NCBI RefSeq assembly: GCF_040448675.1
Contig: NZ_CP159289.1
Coordinates: 1,798,001-1,862,000 of the forward strand
DNA from: Dyadobacter sp. 676
GTDB lineage: Bacteria; Bacteroidota; Bacteroidia; Cytophagales; Spirosomataceae
Direction of reading: 5' to 3'
Length of the DNA stretch: 64,000 nt
Shown here: positions 45,213 to 55,572 of the stretch, piece after piece
How positions within the stretch are numbered: the stretch's first letter is position 1
How the letters are laid out: every line of letters starts with the position of its first letter
Notes under the pieces: model-generated
Database searches by the model: none
What the model was told of the DNA's origin: nothing
Seen by the model: only the letters and a program-made list of their open reading frames with translations
Program-made: the position numbers and the translations under genes

Positions 45213-46604
45213 TTAAAGAATATACTGGCTCAGATCCCGGTTTTTTACCAGCGCGGAAAGTTTTTCCTGTACCATTTCGGCCGTGACGGTGATATGCGAG
45301 CCATCGCCGATGACGTCGGGGATATCGAACATGAAGTCGTTGAGGAGCGAACTCATGACCGTCTGGAGGCGACGGGCGCCGATGTTTTCCACTTCGCTGT
45401 TCACTTCGAATGCGATGCGCGCAATCTCGCGCAGCGCACCGTCCTCGAATTCCAGTTCTACGCCCTCCGCTTCCATCATCGCGCCGTATTGCTTTGTCAG
45501 CGCGTTTTTAGGCGCTTTCAGGATTTGGTAAAAATCGCTTTCGGTAAGGCTGTTAAGCTCCACCCGGATCGGGAAGCGGCCCTGTAATTCGGGGATCAGG
45601 TCCGATGGCTTTGAAACGTGGAATGCTCCCGCGGCTATGAACAGAATATGGTCGGTCTGGATCACGCCATGCTTCGTATTCACCGAACTTCCTTCCACAA
45701 TCGGCAGCAAATCGCGTTGTACGCCTTCGCGGCTGACGTCCGGGCCGCCTCCACCCGAACGGCTGGAAGCCACCTTGTCGATCTCATCGATAAAGATGAT
45801 ACCCAGGTTTTCGGCCTTTTTGATCGCTTCGAGCTTTACCTCGTCCATATCGATCAGTTTGGAAGCCTCTTCATCGAAAAGCAGCTTGCGTGCTTCTTCG
45901 ACAGTCACCTTCCGCTTTTTGCCACGCCTTGGCATCATATTCCCGATCATTTCCTGGATATTCATCATGGAAACGTCGTCCACCGTTCCCCCGATCATTC
46001 CCACATTCGGTATCTGGTTTTGCTGGACCTCGATTTCGATTTTACGGCTGTCCAGCTCGCCGTTGCGGATCTTCTCCCGGAAGCGCTCGCGGGTACGCTG
46101 GTTCAGCTCGGCGTCGCTTTGCGGCATTTCGTCCGAGCCATTGTCGGCAACCGGCCTCGGCGAAGTCGAACCGTGAACGGGCGGGATCAACGCATCGAGG
46201 ATAATGTCCTCGACAGCCTGCTCGGCTTTGATTTTCACTTCTTCCTTTTTCTGCATCCGCACCATTCCTACGGCCTGTTCTGCCAGGTCGCGGACCATGC
46301 TTTCGACGTCGCGGCCCACATAGCCCACCTCGGTGAATTTGGAAGCCTCCACCTTCACGAACGGCGCATCGGCGATCTTGGCCAGTCGCCGGGCGATCTC
46401 GGTTTTGCCGACGCCCGTGGCACCGATCATCAATATGTTGTTTGGAATAATTTCCCGCTGGATCTCTTCGGGGCTGTTCATTCGCCTCCACCGGTTCCGC
46501 AATGCAATCGCGACATTGCGCTTTGCGTCATTTTGTCCGATGATATACTGGTCAAGCTCGAAAACGATCTGACGCGGTGTTAGGCGGTTAAGGTGTTCTG
46601 TCAT
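45213..46604 (-). CDS. hslU: ATP-dependent protease ATPase subunit HslU
   Basis: A 463-residue AAA+ unfoldase that pairs with the HslV peptidase. Walker A is GATGVGKT (residues 61-68). The pore motif is in FVKVEASKFTEVGYVGRDVESMVRDL, an inserted I-domain occupies about 110-240, Walker B is LGIIFIDEIDKVA, sensor I lies in ILFIAAGAFHVSKPSDLIPELQGRFPIRVEL, and the C-terminal sensor II and HslV-activating tail reads NIGARRLQTVMSSLL...NRDLSQYIL. All motifs are intact. No hslV lies in the window on either side. Confidence 0.97.
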   Translation of the reverse strand: MTEHLNRLTPRQIVFELDQYIIGQNDAKRNVAIALRNRWRRMNSPEEIQREIIPNNILMIGATGVGKTEIARRLAKIADAPFVKVEASKFTEVGYVGRDVESMVRDLAEQAVGMVRMQKKEEVKIKAEQAVEDIILDALIPPVHGSTSPRPVADNGSDEMPQSDAELNQRTRERFREKIRNGELDSRKIEIEVQQNQIPNVGMIGGTVDDVSMMNIQEMIGNMMPRRGKKRKVTVEEARKLLFDEEASKLIDMDEVKLEAIKKAENLGIIFIDEIDKVASSRSGGGGPDVSREGVQRDLLPIVEGSSVNTKHGVIQTDHILFIAAGAFHVSKPSDLIPELQGRFPIRVELNSLTESDFYQILKAPKNALTKQYGAMMEAEGVELEFEDGALREIARIAFEVNSEVENIGARRLQTVMSSLLNDFMFDIPDVIGDGSHITVTAEMVQEKLSALVKNRDLSQYIL

Positions 46605-46795
46605 TTTTGATTGCTATGGATTCGAAACTCGATTTGCCGCTCCTGACTCCGGGACAGGCCCGGGCGGCGGATCAAGCACATGAATGTAAAGATTTCGCAA
46701 GGCGGCTCCTGCCTCGATCGTTAACGCTAAAAAGAATTATGCCGGTACAAAATGTCAGGATTCCTGCCGTTGGGAAATCTTTGCCTGCATTACTT

Positions 46796-46823
46796 TTTGT
46801 TCTCTGCCCTTCGATTACTTTTG
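46796..46823 (+). promoter_or_regulatory. Candidate Bacteroidota-type promoter of the GH92 gene
   Basis: TTTG (46796-46799) is followed after 16 bases by TACTTTTG (46816-46823), matching the TANNTTTG -7 box. The spacing is slightly shorter than the usual 17-23. A start near 46830 would give a 45-base leader before the GH92 start codon at 46875. Confidence 0.4.
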
Positions 46824-46874
46824 TCCCTGCATTGCATATTCCAGATCCAATATAAATAAAGAATTATCCCCGAC

Positions 46875-49151
46875 ATGAAAAAAATCCTGTCCTGCTTTTT
46901 TACCATTATTGCCGCAGTGCAATTATCCTACGGGCAAGGTGCTGCCAGTCTCGTCGACTACGTGAACCCTCTGATGGGTACGCAGTCGAAATTCAGTTTA
47001 TCAGCCGGTAACACCTATCCGGCCATTGCCCTACCGTGGGGGATGAATTTCTGGATGCCGCAAACCGGCAAAATGGGCGACGGATGGGCTTATATGTACG
47101 ACGCCGAAAAAATCCGTGGTTTCAAACAAACCCACCAGCCAAGCCCGTGGATCAACGACTACGGGCAATTCGCGATCATGCCCGTTACCGGGAAGCTGAA
47201 AATCGATGAAGAGAGCCGCGCCAGCTGGTTTTCGCACAAAGCCGAAACCGCCAGGCCCCATTATTACAAAGTTTACCTGGCAGATTATGACGTTACGACA
47301 GAAATTACCCCCACCGAACGTGCGGCGCAGTTCCGCATCACATTCCCCCAGGCCGACACCTCCTATGTGCTGCTGGACGCATTCGACAGGGGTTCTTATG
47401 TAAAAATCCTGCCCAAAGAACGTAAAATCATCGGTTACACCACCAAAAACAGCGGCGGCGTGCCGGCCAATTTCAGGAACTACTTTGTTTTGGTTTTTGA
47501 CAAACCATTTACTTTCTCTTCCGCATTTCACGGCAAAACCCTGGCGAAAGACACGCTGGAACTCACAGCCGCGCACGTAGGTGCCGTGGTCGGTTTCAAA
47601 ACCAAAAGGGGCGAACAGGTGGGCATCAAGGTAGCGTCTTCTTTCATCAGCCCCGAACAGGCAGAGCTGAACCTGCAACGCGAGCTGGGTAACGATTCTT
47701 TCGACGCTACGAAAGCAAAAGGCGAGCAGGCATGGAACACCGAACTCTCACGCATTAAAGTAGAAGGCGATAACATCGATCAGGTCCGCACATTCTACTC
47801 TTGCCTGTATCGCGTGCTGCTTTTCCCGAGGAAGTTTTATGAAATGGACAAGGCCAACAAAGTGGTACATTACAGCCCGTACAATGGCGAGGTACGCCCC
47901 GGGTATATGTTCACCGACAACGGTTTTTGGGATACCTTCCGTGCCGTATTCCCGTTCTTTACGCTGATGTACCCGACGCTGAACGCTCATATTATGGAAG
48001 GCCTGGCCAATGCCTACGACGAAAGCGGCTTCCTGCCCGAATGGGCCAGCCCGGGCCACCGCGATTGCATGATCGGATCGAACTCGGCTTCGTTGATAGC
48101 CGATTCGTATGTCAAGGGTATCCGCGGCTACGATATCGACAAATTGTATGAAGCGGTGATTAAAAACACCCAAAATGCCGGCCCTGTAAGCTCGGTAGGC
48201 CGTTTTGGTCATGAATATTACAACGAGCTGGGCTATGTCCCCTATGATGTCAAGATCAATGAGAATACTGCCAGGACGCTTGAATACGCCTATGCGGATT
48301 TCTGCATCGCGCAACTGGCAAGAGAGTTGAAAAAGCCGCAGCAGGAAATCGACCTGTACCTTAAAAGAAGCCGGAACTATAAAAACCTGTTCGATCCTGA
48401 AACAAAATGGATGCGCGGAAAGAATAAGGATGGCAGGTTCCAGTCGCCGTTCAATCCGTTCAAATGGGGCGACGCATTTACGGAAGGGAATAGCATTCAT
48501 TATACCTGGTCGGTATTCCAGGACGTGAAAGGACTGATCGATCTTGTCGGTGGCCGCGAGGCGTTTGTGCAGAAACTGGATACCGTTTTCACATTACCGC
48601 CCGTATTCGACGACAGCTATTATGGCTTCCCGATACACGAGATACGCGAAATGCAGATCATGAACATGGGCAATTACGCACATGGTAACCAGCCGATCCA
48701 GCACATGATTTACTTGTACAACTACGCCGGTGCCCCCTACAAGGCACAATACTGGACACGCCAGGTGATGAAAAGGCTTTACCAGCCCACACCGGACGGA
48801 TATTGCGGTGATGAGGACAACGGCCAGACCTCGGCATGGTATGTCTTTTCTTCGCTCGGCTTTTACCCTGTTACTCCCGGCACGACGCAATATGTAATCG
48901 GCTCGCCATTGTTCAAAAAAGCTACGCTGACGATGGAGAATGGCAAGAAATTTACAATCGAAGCACCGGCGAGCAGCGATACCAACCTGTATATTCAGGC
49001 CGCGAAACTTAACGGTAAGTCGTACGAGAAAACTTACCTCGAACACGCCGATATCCAGAAAGGCGGAACGGTGCAGTTTGACCTGTCGGGCAAGCCTTCC
49101 AAAAGCTGGGGGACCAACCCCGAAGCGGCGCCGTTCTCGCTCAGCAAGTAA
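46875..49151 (+). CDS. GH92-family glycosidase with Gln at the usual general-acid position
   Basis: A 758-residue secreted protein (signal peptide MKKILSCFFTIIAAVQLSYG). GH92 enzymes are calcium-dependent inverting alpha-mannosidases with an N-terminal beta-sandwich and an (alpha/alpha)6 barrel. Both parts are seen: YVNPLMGTQSK and GNTYPAIALPWGMNFW early, and the late motif GDEDNGQTSAWYVFSSLGFYP that carries the base aspartates. The segment that normally reads GNEP reads GNQP here (Gln606). In one characterised GH92 that removes mannose-1-phosphate caps, Gln at this position is tolerated because the phosphate leaving group needs no acid. GFKQTHQPSPWINDYG also differs from the common GFSHTHLSG type. 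It may be a phospho-mannan uncapping enzyme. Confidence 0.88.
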   Translation: MKKILSCFFTIIAAVQLSYGQGAASLVDYVNPLMGTQSKFSLSAGNTYPAIALPWGMNFWMPQTGKMGDGWAYMYDAEKIRGFKQTHQPSPWINDYGQFAIMPVTGKLKIDEESRASWFSHKAETARPHYYKVYLADYDVTTEITPTERAAQFRITFPQADTSYVLLDAFDRGSYVKILPKERKIIGYTTKNSGGVPANFRNYFVLVFDKPFTFSSAFHGKTLAKDTLELTAAHVGAVVGFKTKRGEQVGIKVASSFISPEQAELNLQRELGNDSFDATKAKGEQAWNTELSRIKVEGDNIDQVRTFYSCLYRVLLFPRKFYEMDKANKVVHYSPYNGEVRPGYMFTDNGFWDTFRAVFPFFTLMYPTLNAHIMEGLANAYDESGFLPEWASPGHRDCMIGSNSASLIADSYVKGIRGYDIDKLYEAVIKNTQNAGPVSSVGRFGHEYYNELGYVPYDVKINENTARTLEYAYADFCIAQLARELKKPQQEIDLYLKRSRNYKNLFDPETKWMRGKNKDGRFQSPFNPFKWGDAFTEGNSIHYTWSVFQDVKGLIDLVGGREAFVQKLDTVFTLPPVFDDSYYGFPIHEIREMQIMNMGNYAHGNQPIQHMIYLYNYAGAPYKAQYWTRQVMKRLYQPTPDGYCGDEDNGQTSAWYVFSSLGFYPVTPGTTQYVIGSPLFKKATLTMENGKKFTIEAPASSDTNLYIQAAKLNGKSYEKTYLEHADIQKGGTVQFDLSGKPSKSWGTNPEAAPFSLSK

Positions 49152-49267
49152 GGCTGGCGATTCGATGCGGATTCCGGCTGTCGACTGCCGGAGTTTGCTT
49201 AAAAACGCTTTTCAATTTGTGAGTAAATGCGTTTACAGATCATTGCTTAATATTGACCCGCGAAAAG

Positions 49268-49290
49268 CAGCCGACAGCCGACAGCCGAAG
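49268..49290. repeat. GCCGACA direct repeats
   Basis: Three tandem copies of AGCCGACA-like units (CAGCCGACAGCCGACAGCCGAAG). The same motif occurs at 15118-15302. It lies between the GH92 and sugar dehydrogenase genes. It looks like a dispersed short intergenic repeat. Confidence 0.5.
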
Positions 49291-49319
49291 TAAAAATCAC
49301 CCCTATTCATTCATTACCG

Positions 49320-50498
49320 ATGAACCCAAACATTTCCTTGCTCAGAAAGTACCTGCCATTGGCAATGGGAGGCATACTGCTGACTGCTTCCTTTGGACTT
49401 ATGAGCAATAGCTCCTCCGACGACAAACGCGATTCCAGGGCATTCTCGGAGGCCAATTTCAAAGTTGATACCGTTGCGAAAGGCCTCACCATGCCCTGGG
49501 CGTCGGCCCTGCTGCCTAACGGCGACCTGCTGGTAACCGAGCGTGGCGGCAAGTTGCGTATCGTTAAAAACGGCCAGCTCGACCCGCAGGAAATTTCAGG
49601 TATTCCGGAAGTATATTACAAAGGCCAGGGCGGGTTGCTCGACATCGCATTGCATCCCGATTACAAAACCAACGGCTGGGTATACATCAGTTATTCATCT
49701 CCGAAAAAGGAAGGTGAAGAAGGCGACGACGGCGGCGCCAACACGGCATTGATGCGCGCCAAATTGAAGGACCATGCGTTGACCGACATTCAGTACCTGT
49801 TTAAAGCAATGCCGAATGTGAAAGCCAACGTTCACTTCGGCGGCCGCATTGTTTTCGATCGGAACGGTTATGTATTCCTCTCCCTCGGTGAACGCGGGCA
49901 GAAGGAAAACGCACAGGATCTTGGCCGCGACCAGGGTAAGGTGGTAAGGCTGCACGAAGACGGCAAAATTCCTTCGGACAATCCGTTTGTCAAAACGGCG
50001 GGTGCCAGGCCCGAGATCTGGACCTACGGGCACCGCAATCCGCAAGGGTTGATCATTAACCCTGCTACCGGTGTGATCTGGGAACATGAGCACGGCCCGC
50101 AGGGTGGGGATGAGCTTAACATTATCCGGAAAGGCAAGAATTACGGCTGGCCGCTGATTACCTTCGGAATCGATTACGATAACAGCATTATTTCAAAAGA
50201 TACCGCCAAAGCTGGCCTGGAACAGCCCGTTACCTACTGGAAACCGTCTATCGCCCCGTGCGGAGTCACTTTCCTGAGCAATGACAAATACAAAGACTGG
50301 AAAGGCGACCTGCTCGTGGGATCCCTCAAATTCGCCTACCTGCAACACCTTACCGTACGGGGCGACAAAGTGACCAAACGCGAGATCATATTCGACAAGA
50401 TCGGTCGTGTGCGCGACGTACGGATGGGATCGGACGGCAATGTGTATGTGGTGCTGGAAAACTCGGGCAAGGTCGTTCGCCTGACTCCCCGAAGCTGA
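49320..50498 (+). CDS. PQQ-dependent aldose sugar dehydrogenase (soluble GDH-B/YliI-like)
   Basis: A 392-residue six-bladed beta-propeller enzyme. The N-terminus is hydrophobic (YLPLAMGGILLTASFGLM, about 12-30), giving a signal or anchor. Family motifs are LTMPWASALLPNGDLLVTERGGKL, GQGGLLDIALHPDYKTNGWVYISYS, HFGGRIVFDRNGYVFLSLGERG, WTYGHRNPQGL, VIWEHEHGPQGGDELNII and KNYGWPLIT, with His and Arg that contact PQQ and the sugar. It oxidises aldose sugars in the periplasm. The cytochrome c gene immediately downstream is a probable electron acceptor. No PQQ biosynthesis genes are visible here, so the cofactor may be imported. Confidence 0.92.
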   Translation: MNPNISLLRKYLPLAMGGILLTASFGLMSNSSSDDKRDSRAFSEANFKVDTVAKGLTMPWASALLPNGDLLVTERGGKLRIVKNGQLDPQEISGIPEVYYKGQGGLLDIALHPDYKTNGWVYISYSSPKKEGEEGDDGGANTALMRAKLKDHALTDIQYLFKAMPNVKANVHFGGRIVFDRNGYVFLSLGERGQKENAQDLGRDQGKVVRLHEDGKIPSDNPFVKTAGARPEIWTYGHRNPQGLIINPATGVIWEHEHGPQGGDELNIIRKGKNYGWPLITFGIDYDNSIISKDTAKAGLEQPVTYWKPSIAPCGVTFLSNDKYKDWKGDLLVGSLKFAYLQHLTVRGDKVTKREIIFDKIGRVRDVRMGSDGNVYVVLENSGKVVRLTPRS

Positions 50499-50559
50499 AA
50501 TGGCACAAGCACCCGTCTTGCGGGCAAATCTGCACCGCACCATTTAATCAAATACCACC

Positions 50560-50970
50560 ATGAAATTATTACTAACGTTACTCTCAGCAACCATCTTTGG
50601 CCTCGCCATCGCGCCCGGCCAGGACGATGAGCTCGCAAAAAGCATCGAGCGGGGTAAAATGGTTTATTCCGAAAATTGTATTTCCTGCCACATGGGTACC
50701 GGTGAGGGCATTACTGCTACGTTCCCGCCGTTGGCCAAATCGGATTACCTGATGAAAACACCCGAAAAGGCCATTCAGGCGATCAAATTCGGCCTCATTG
50801 GAAAAGTGACGGTAAACGGCGTTAACTACGACAACATGATGCCTGCCCCCGGCCTTGCAAACGACGAAATCGCCGACGTGATGAACTACATCATGAACTC
50901 CTGGGGCAACTCTTCCGAGAAAAAAATGATCACCGTGAAGATGGTGGAAGAGGTAAAAGAGAAAAAGTAA
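50560..50970 (+). CDS. Periplasmic class I cytochrome c
   Basis: A 136-residue protein with a signal peptide (MKLLLTLLSATIFGLAIAPG) and a single haem-binding motif CISCH (residues 40-44). A methionine in the DNMMPAPGLANDEIADVMNYIMNSWG segment is the likely sixth ligand, and this segment is typical of cytochrome c domains fused or paired with sugar dehydrogenases. It is about 60 bases downstream of the PQQ dehydrogenase gene, on the same strand, and ends at a strong terminator. Its probable role is electron transfer from the dehydrogenase to the respiratory chain. Confidence 0.92.
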   Translation: MKLLLTLLSATIFGLAIAPGQDDELAKSIERGKMVYSENCISCHMGTGEGITATFPPLAKSDYLMKTPEKAIQAIKFGLIGKVTVNGVNYDNMMPAPGLANDEIADVMNYIMNSWGNSSEKKMITVKMVEEVKEKK

Positions 50971-50994
50971 CGGCTCCTCGAAAGCCATTCAGGG

Positions 50995-51027
50995 CCGCAT
51001 TGTTCATAGGGACAATGCGGTTTTTTT
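50995..51027 (+). terminator. Intrinsic terminator after the dehydrogenase-cytochrome operon
   Basis: CCGCATTGT and ACAATGCGG form a perfect 9-bp stem with an 8-base loop, followed by seven T. It ends the PQQ dehydrogenase-cytochrome c transcript. Confidence 0.85.
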
Positions 51028-51154
51028 GTGGTTTGACTTTAATATAACCGGTCGCGAAAAGCTATTTTAAATAAATCTAAATAAACCCTTGTCTGATAAG
51101 GATTCACGATGGATATTTGCGGCTCGTTAACTATTTAGTCCAATTTTAAATAAA

Positions 51155-53531
51155 ATGAAAAAATTTTATATTTTCATCCTATTCCTGCTGGCCGGCGCCT
51201 CCGCCCTTGCGCAGAACGGCAGGATATCAGGACAAATACTCAGTTCGGATGGGCAACCGGCAGAACAGGTTTCCATCGGAATCAAAGGAACGCCGCGAGG
51301 TGCTGTCACGGATGCCCGGGGAAAATTTACAATTGAGCGGGTCAAGCCGGGGAACCACATTCTGCTCGTGAGCTTTGTAGGCCTTGCGACCCAGGAGAAG
51401 GAAGTGGAGGTGGCCGCCGGCGAGACGGTGAACGTTTCCTTCACGCTGTCGGAAAGTGCCAACGAGTTACAGGAAGTAATCGTTAAAAGCGGTACGACTT
51501 ACAAATCGGACCAGGTTTCGTCGAGCCTGAAACTATTGACCCCGATCCTCGAAACACCCCAGAACATACAAGTCGTAACATCGAAAATTCTGGCGGACCA
51601 GCAAATTATCAGCATGAGCGACGGTCTTATCCGCAATGTCAGCGGTGCCGTCCGCCTTGAACACTGGGGCGATATGTATGCGAATATCAGCATGCGCGGT
51701 TCGCAAATCCAGGCTTTCCGCAATGGTTTCAATGTGGTGAACTCTTACTGGGGGCCATTGACCGAGGACATGAGCTTTGTGGACCACATCGAATTCGTAA
51801 AAGGTCCTGCGGGTTTCATGCTTGCCAATGGCGACCCAAGCGGATTATATAATGTAGTTACCAAAAAGCCGACCGGCCAGGCCAAAGGGGAAGTTTCGTT
51901 CAATATGGGCAGTTTCGACTTCTATCGCACCACCCTCGACCTCGACGGCAAGCTTTCCAAAGACAGCAAGTTCCTTTACCGCCTCAACCTCGCGGCTCAA
52001 AACAAAGGTTCGTTCCGTCCCTATGAATACAACAACCGTTACAGCATTGCTCCGGTGATTTCTTATCAGATCGACGAGAAGACCAAGCTGACGGCCGAGT
52101 ACACACTTCAATATGCAAAAATGTCCGATGTAGGCTCATTCTACGTGTTCTCGCCCGACGGCTACGCCACTTTACCGCGCGACTTCACCACCATGCCTCC
52201 GGGCCTCTCCCCCACCAGGATCAAAGACCAAAGCGTTTTCGTAAACCTGCAACATCAGTTCAATGCCAACTGGAAGCTGACCGCGCAGGTGGGATATTTC
52301 AATTACCGCATGAACGGCAGCAGCATGTGGCCGTCGGTTGTAAAACCCGACGGGAAACTGATCCGCAGCGTGGGCATCTGGGACGCGAAAAGCGAAATGA
52401 CGCTCGGGCAGGTGTTTGTGAATGGCGATGTGAAGACCGGGGGGAGTTAGACACCGGATACTCGGCGGCTTTGATGTGGGTAGCAAAAATTACCTCGCCG
52501 ACTTTGCACAGTCGTTGCCACTGGACTCTACCGGTGCCGAATTCGATATTAAAAACCCTTATTATGGCACGCCGGTAATGGGTTACCCGGTTTTTGATCG
52601 TACTTTGAACCTCGAAGCCCGGGCAGCGGCTGGCGGAGGATTGCAGGACCAGAACTATACAGGCCTTTACTTGCAGGACGAATTGAGTTTCCTGGACAAC
52701 CGCATCCGTCTGACGCTCGCAGGCCGATACACTTATGTAAAACAATCGGCATACGGCGGCGCGGCGCAGGAAGCGAAGCATTTTTCGCCACGCGTGGGCC
52801 TGAGCGTTTCGCTTACAAAAAATACTTCCCTGTATGCATTGTACGACCAGGCCTTTATTCCGCAGGCTGGCCGTTTGGCGAGTGGTTCGGTGAAGCCGAT
52901 CACGGGGAACAACACCGAGATTGGTGTAAAGCGCGACTGGGCAGAAGGACGTTGGAATACCACCCTCGCCTTTTACCGCATTCTGAAAAACAACGAGCTG
53001 ACTTCCGATCCAAACAGCCCGCCTAATTCAGGTCTTAGCATCGTATTAGGCCAGAAAAGGGCGCAAGGCATCGATTTTGATCTTCGCGGGACCATCATCA
53101 ACGGCCTGAATCTGACTGCTAACTACGCTTACACGATTTCGGAAGTAACAAAAGTGGCTGAGGGCGTAACCGACGTCAAAGTAGGCGATCCAATACCCGG
53201 ATACGCGAAACATACGACCAACGCGTGGTTGAGCTACAAGGTGCAACACGGTTCATTGAAGAACGCCGGTATCTCGGGTGGTTTCACCTATCTCGCCGGC
53301 CGCGCCACCACTAACTGGTCGACCACCAATTCCAGCCTAAACCAGCCCGATTACTTCAAACTGGACGGCGGTATTTTCTGGGAGAAAAACAATATCCGTT
53401 TGACGGCGAATGTATTCAACATTCTCGATAAATACCTATACAGCGGCGGCTACTACGAATGGCTGAATGCCTATTACTGGCAAACTGATCCCCCGAGAAA
53501 TTATCGTTTGAGCGTTGCTTACAAATTTTAA
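51155..53531 (+). CDS. TonB-dependent siderophore receptor (frameshifted at 52439-52444)
   Basis: Removing one G from the run of six at 52439-52444 joins two frames into a 791-residue receptor. It has a signal peptide (MKKFYIFILFLLAGASALAQ), a carboxypeptidase-regulatory-like domain (about 22-105), a plug with TPILETPQNIQVVTSKILADQQ and NVSGAVRLEHWGDMYANISMRGSQIQAF, and a barrel ending in YRLSVAYKF with the terminal Phe. The plug resembles ferrichrome/ferrioxamine-type siderophore receptors. Iron uptake is likely. No siderophore biosynthesis genes are nearby. A terminator follows. Confidence 0.88.
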
Positions 53532-53554
53532 CTAGATAGTTAGGTAAATGCAAG

Positions 53555-53580
53555 AAGGCTTCCCGATGGAAGCCTTTTTT
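53555..53580 (+). terminator. Intrinsic terminator after the siderophore receptor
   Basis: AAGGCTTCC and GGAAGCCTT form a perfect 9-bp stem with loop CGAT, followed by further T. It separates the receptor from the convergent kinase. Confidence 0.88.
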
Positions 53581-53606
53581 GCATACCATTGAAAACAACG
53601 GCCGGA

Positions 53607-55068
53607 TCAGACCGCGTGCGACATCATCAGCTGCGCACCTTTACTGAATTTCCGGGCAAGGGCGTCGTACTTTTCGTGTACAGCGTTTTCGGGATCAAAT
53701 TCCTTTCCCACCTTCGTGAATGCGGTCAGCTCGGAAAAGTCTTTTGCGAAACCCAGGGCTTTCAAACCCATCATAGCTGCCCCCACGGCTCCTGTTTCCA
53801 CGGTTTCGTTCAATTTAACCGTTTTACCGAATACGTCGGAGAGCATCTGTACCCAGGTCGTGCTGCGGGCAAAACCGCCATTGGCATAAATCACACTGAT
53901 TTCCTGCATCTCCATCAGGGTTTTGCCGACGCTGTAAAGGTTCAGCAGAATACCTTCCATAACCGCCCGCGCGAAATGTGCGCGCGTATGCGTGATGTCG
54001 AGCCCCGAAAAGCCTCCGCGAACGGATGAACTCCAGAGCGGGGCGCGTTCCCCTAAAAGATAGGGATAGAAAAGCAGGCCCTCCGAGCCGGGTTTGATCC
54101 CCCCGGCTTCCTCGAAAACCGCATCGTATTCTTCTTTCGGAAAGAATGTATGCATCAGCCATTCAAAAATAACCGCCCCGTTGTTCGATGGTCCGCCGAC
54201 GATGTAGGTTTTCTCGTCGAGAACATAACAGAATGTCTGCATCAGCGGGTCCGTAAATGGTTTGCCGGAACAGATACGCACAGCCGCACTCGTGCCGATA
54301 GTGACAGCCATTGAGCCGGTCCTGATCGCACCGCTGCCCAGGTTCGCCAGACACCCATCGCTGGCGCCCATAACGAGCGGGACCCCTTCGGGCACTCCTG
54401 CGGCATTGTTCTTCGGCAGCTTCACGATATGGTAGGGCGAAACCGTTTTCGGCAGCTTCTCCGCTTTCAGCCCGAGCTTTTTCAATGTATATACATCCCA
54501 TTGCAGTTCACGGATATTGAACATGCCCGTAGCGGAAGCGATGGAATAGTCGACCAGAAACTCGCCCGTCAGCCTGTATACGATATACTCTTTAACCCCT
54601 ACGAACTTACCGGCTTTGCGATAAATTTCCGGCTCGTTTTTTCTTCATCCACAACAACTTGCATACGGGCGTCATGGCATGGATCGGCGTGCCGTTGTTG
54701 TTGTAAATTTTCTTTCCGACCTGGGACGCCTTCAGCCTGGTCGCCACGTCGGCGCTCCGGTTATCGGCCCAGATGATGAGGTTGGTGAGTTGCCTTCCGT
54801 CCTTATCGAGCGCCAGAACACCATGCATGGCCGCGCTGAAACAGATCCCGACCGGATCGCCCTGAGCTTTGCATTTCGAGACGACTTTTTTCAACGTTTT
54901 GCATGCAGCCTGAAAAATCTCTTCAGGATCCTGCTCGCTCCAATCGGGTTGCGGATGCTGCATTTCATAACTTTCACTATGGGAAGCGAGGATAGTCCCG
55001 GAAACAGCATCGAATGCAACCGATTTGACGTTTGTTGTGCCGATATCACAACCGATAATATAGGGCAT
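53607..55068 (-). CDS. FGGY-family carbohydrate kinase, gluconokinase-like (frameshifted at 54637-54642)
   Basis: Start at 55068 (MPYIIGCDIGTTNVKSVAFD). Removing one base from the six-T run at 54637-54642 yields 486 residues. The N-terminal ATPase fold has CDIGTTNVKS; the catalytic Asp is in GVPLVMGASDGCLANLGSGAI, with GSMAVTIGTSAAVR for phosphate, and FGGY-type segments are GGFSGLDITHTRAHFARAVMEGI and IYANGGFARSTTWVQMLSDVFG. The closest match by motif is the GntK/gluconokinase branch. Gluconate from sugar oxidation would fit with the nearby PQQ dehydrogenase, but this is inference. The break is a homopolymer excess. Confidence 0.85.
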
Positions 55069-55358
55069 TGGCAATTGTTTTAGAGGCAAAACCGCGTTCC
55101 CGCTCCGAAGAAAGACGGTTATGATTATTAAACAAAAGTATGGATTTTGGGATAACGAACAAGTCCGGAAGGTCGTCGCAACACGCGATGCCATCAATTC
55201 TATGGCCGCCGGAACACCTTGCCGCCAGCCGCGCCGAACCGCTAAGCAAATTATAGACCGGTTTTCGTACTCCCTGCTAAAAAATGGAAATGAATGCGAG
55301 AAACTTAGCCCCTATTTATTATTTTCGCAGCATCGAAAGCTATTAATACATTCCGAAT

Positions 55359-55544
55359 ATGTCTGAAACATCACATACCGAATCCGCTTCGCTGCCAAGC
55401 TTCGCTTATATCGCAGCATTTATTATCCTTTTCATTATCCTGGCAGTATTTAGCGACCTGTTCACTTTCATCCTGGGAACCATCGGCCTGATTGTTACAT
55501 TCGCCGCGTTCTACAAAGACAAGAGCCACGACAATCATCATTGA
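55359..55544 (+). CDS. Small membrane protein of unknown function
   Basis: A 61-residue protein. Residues 1-14 are polar, and then two hydrophobic stretches (FAYIAAFIILFIILAVF and FTFILGTIGLIVTFAAF) form one or two helices before a charged, histidine-rich tail (KDKSHDNHH). I do not recognise a family. It stands alone between divergent and convergent genes. Confidence 0.6.
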   Translation: MSETSHTESASLPSFAYIAAFIILFIILAVFSDLFTFILGTIGLIVTFAAFYKDKSHDNHH

Positions 55545-55572
55545 CAATCCGCCCGCAGGGGCATAATCATAT

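Noticed and set aside
45618..46583. Open frame of about 320 codons on the plus strand
   Set aside because: Antisense to hslU, which has all catalytic motifs intact.
46607..46855. Plus-strand frame of 82 codons between hslU and the GH92 gene
   Set aside because: No signal, domain or conserved look, and a candidate promoter box lies inside it.
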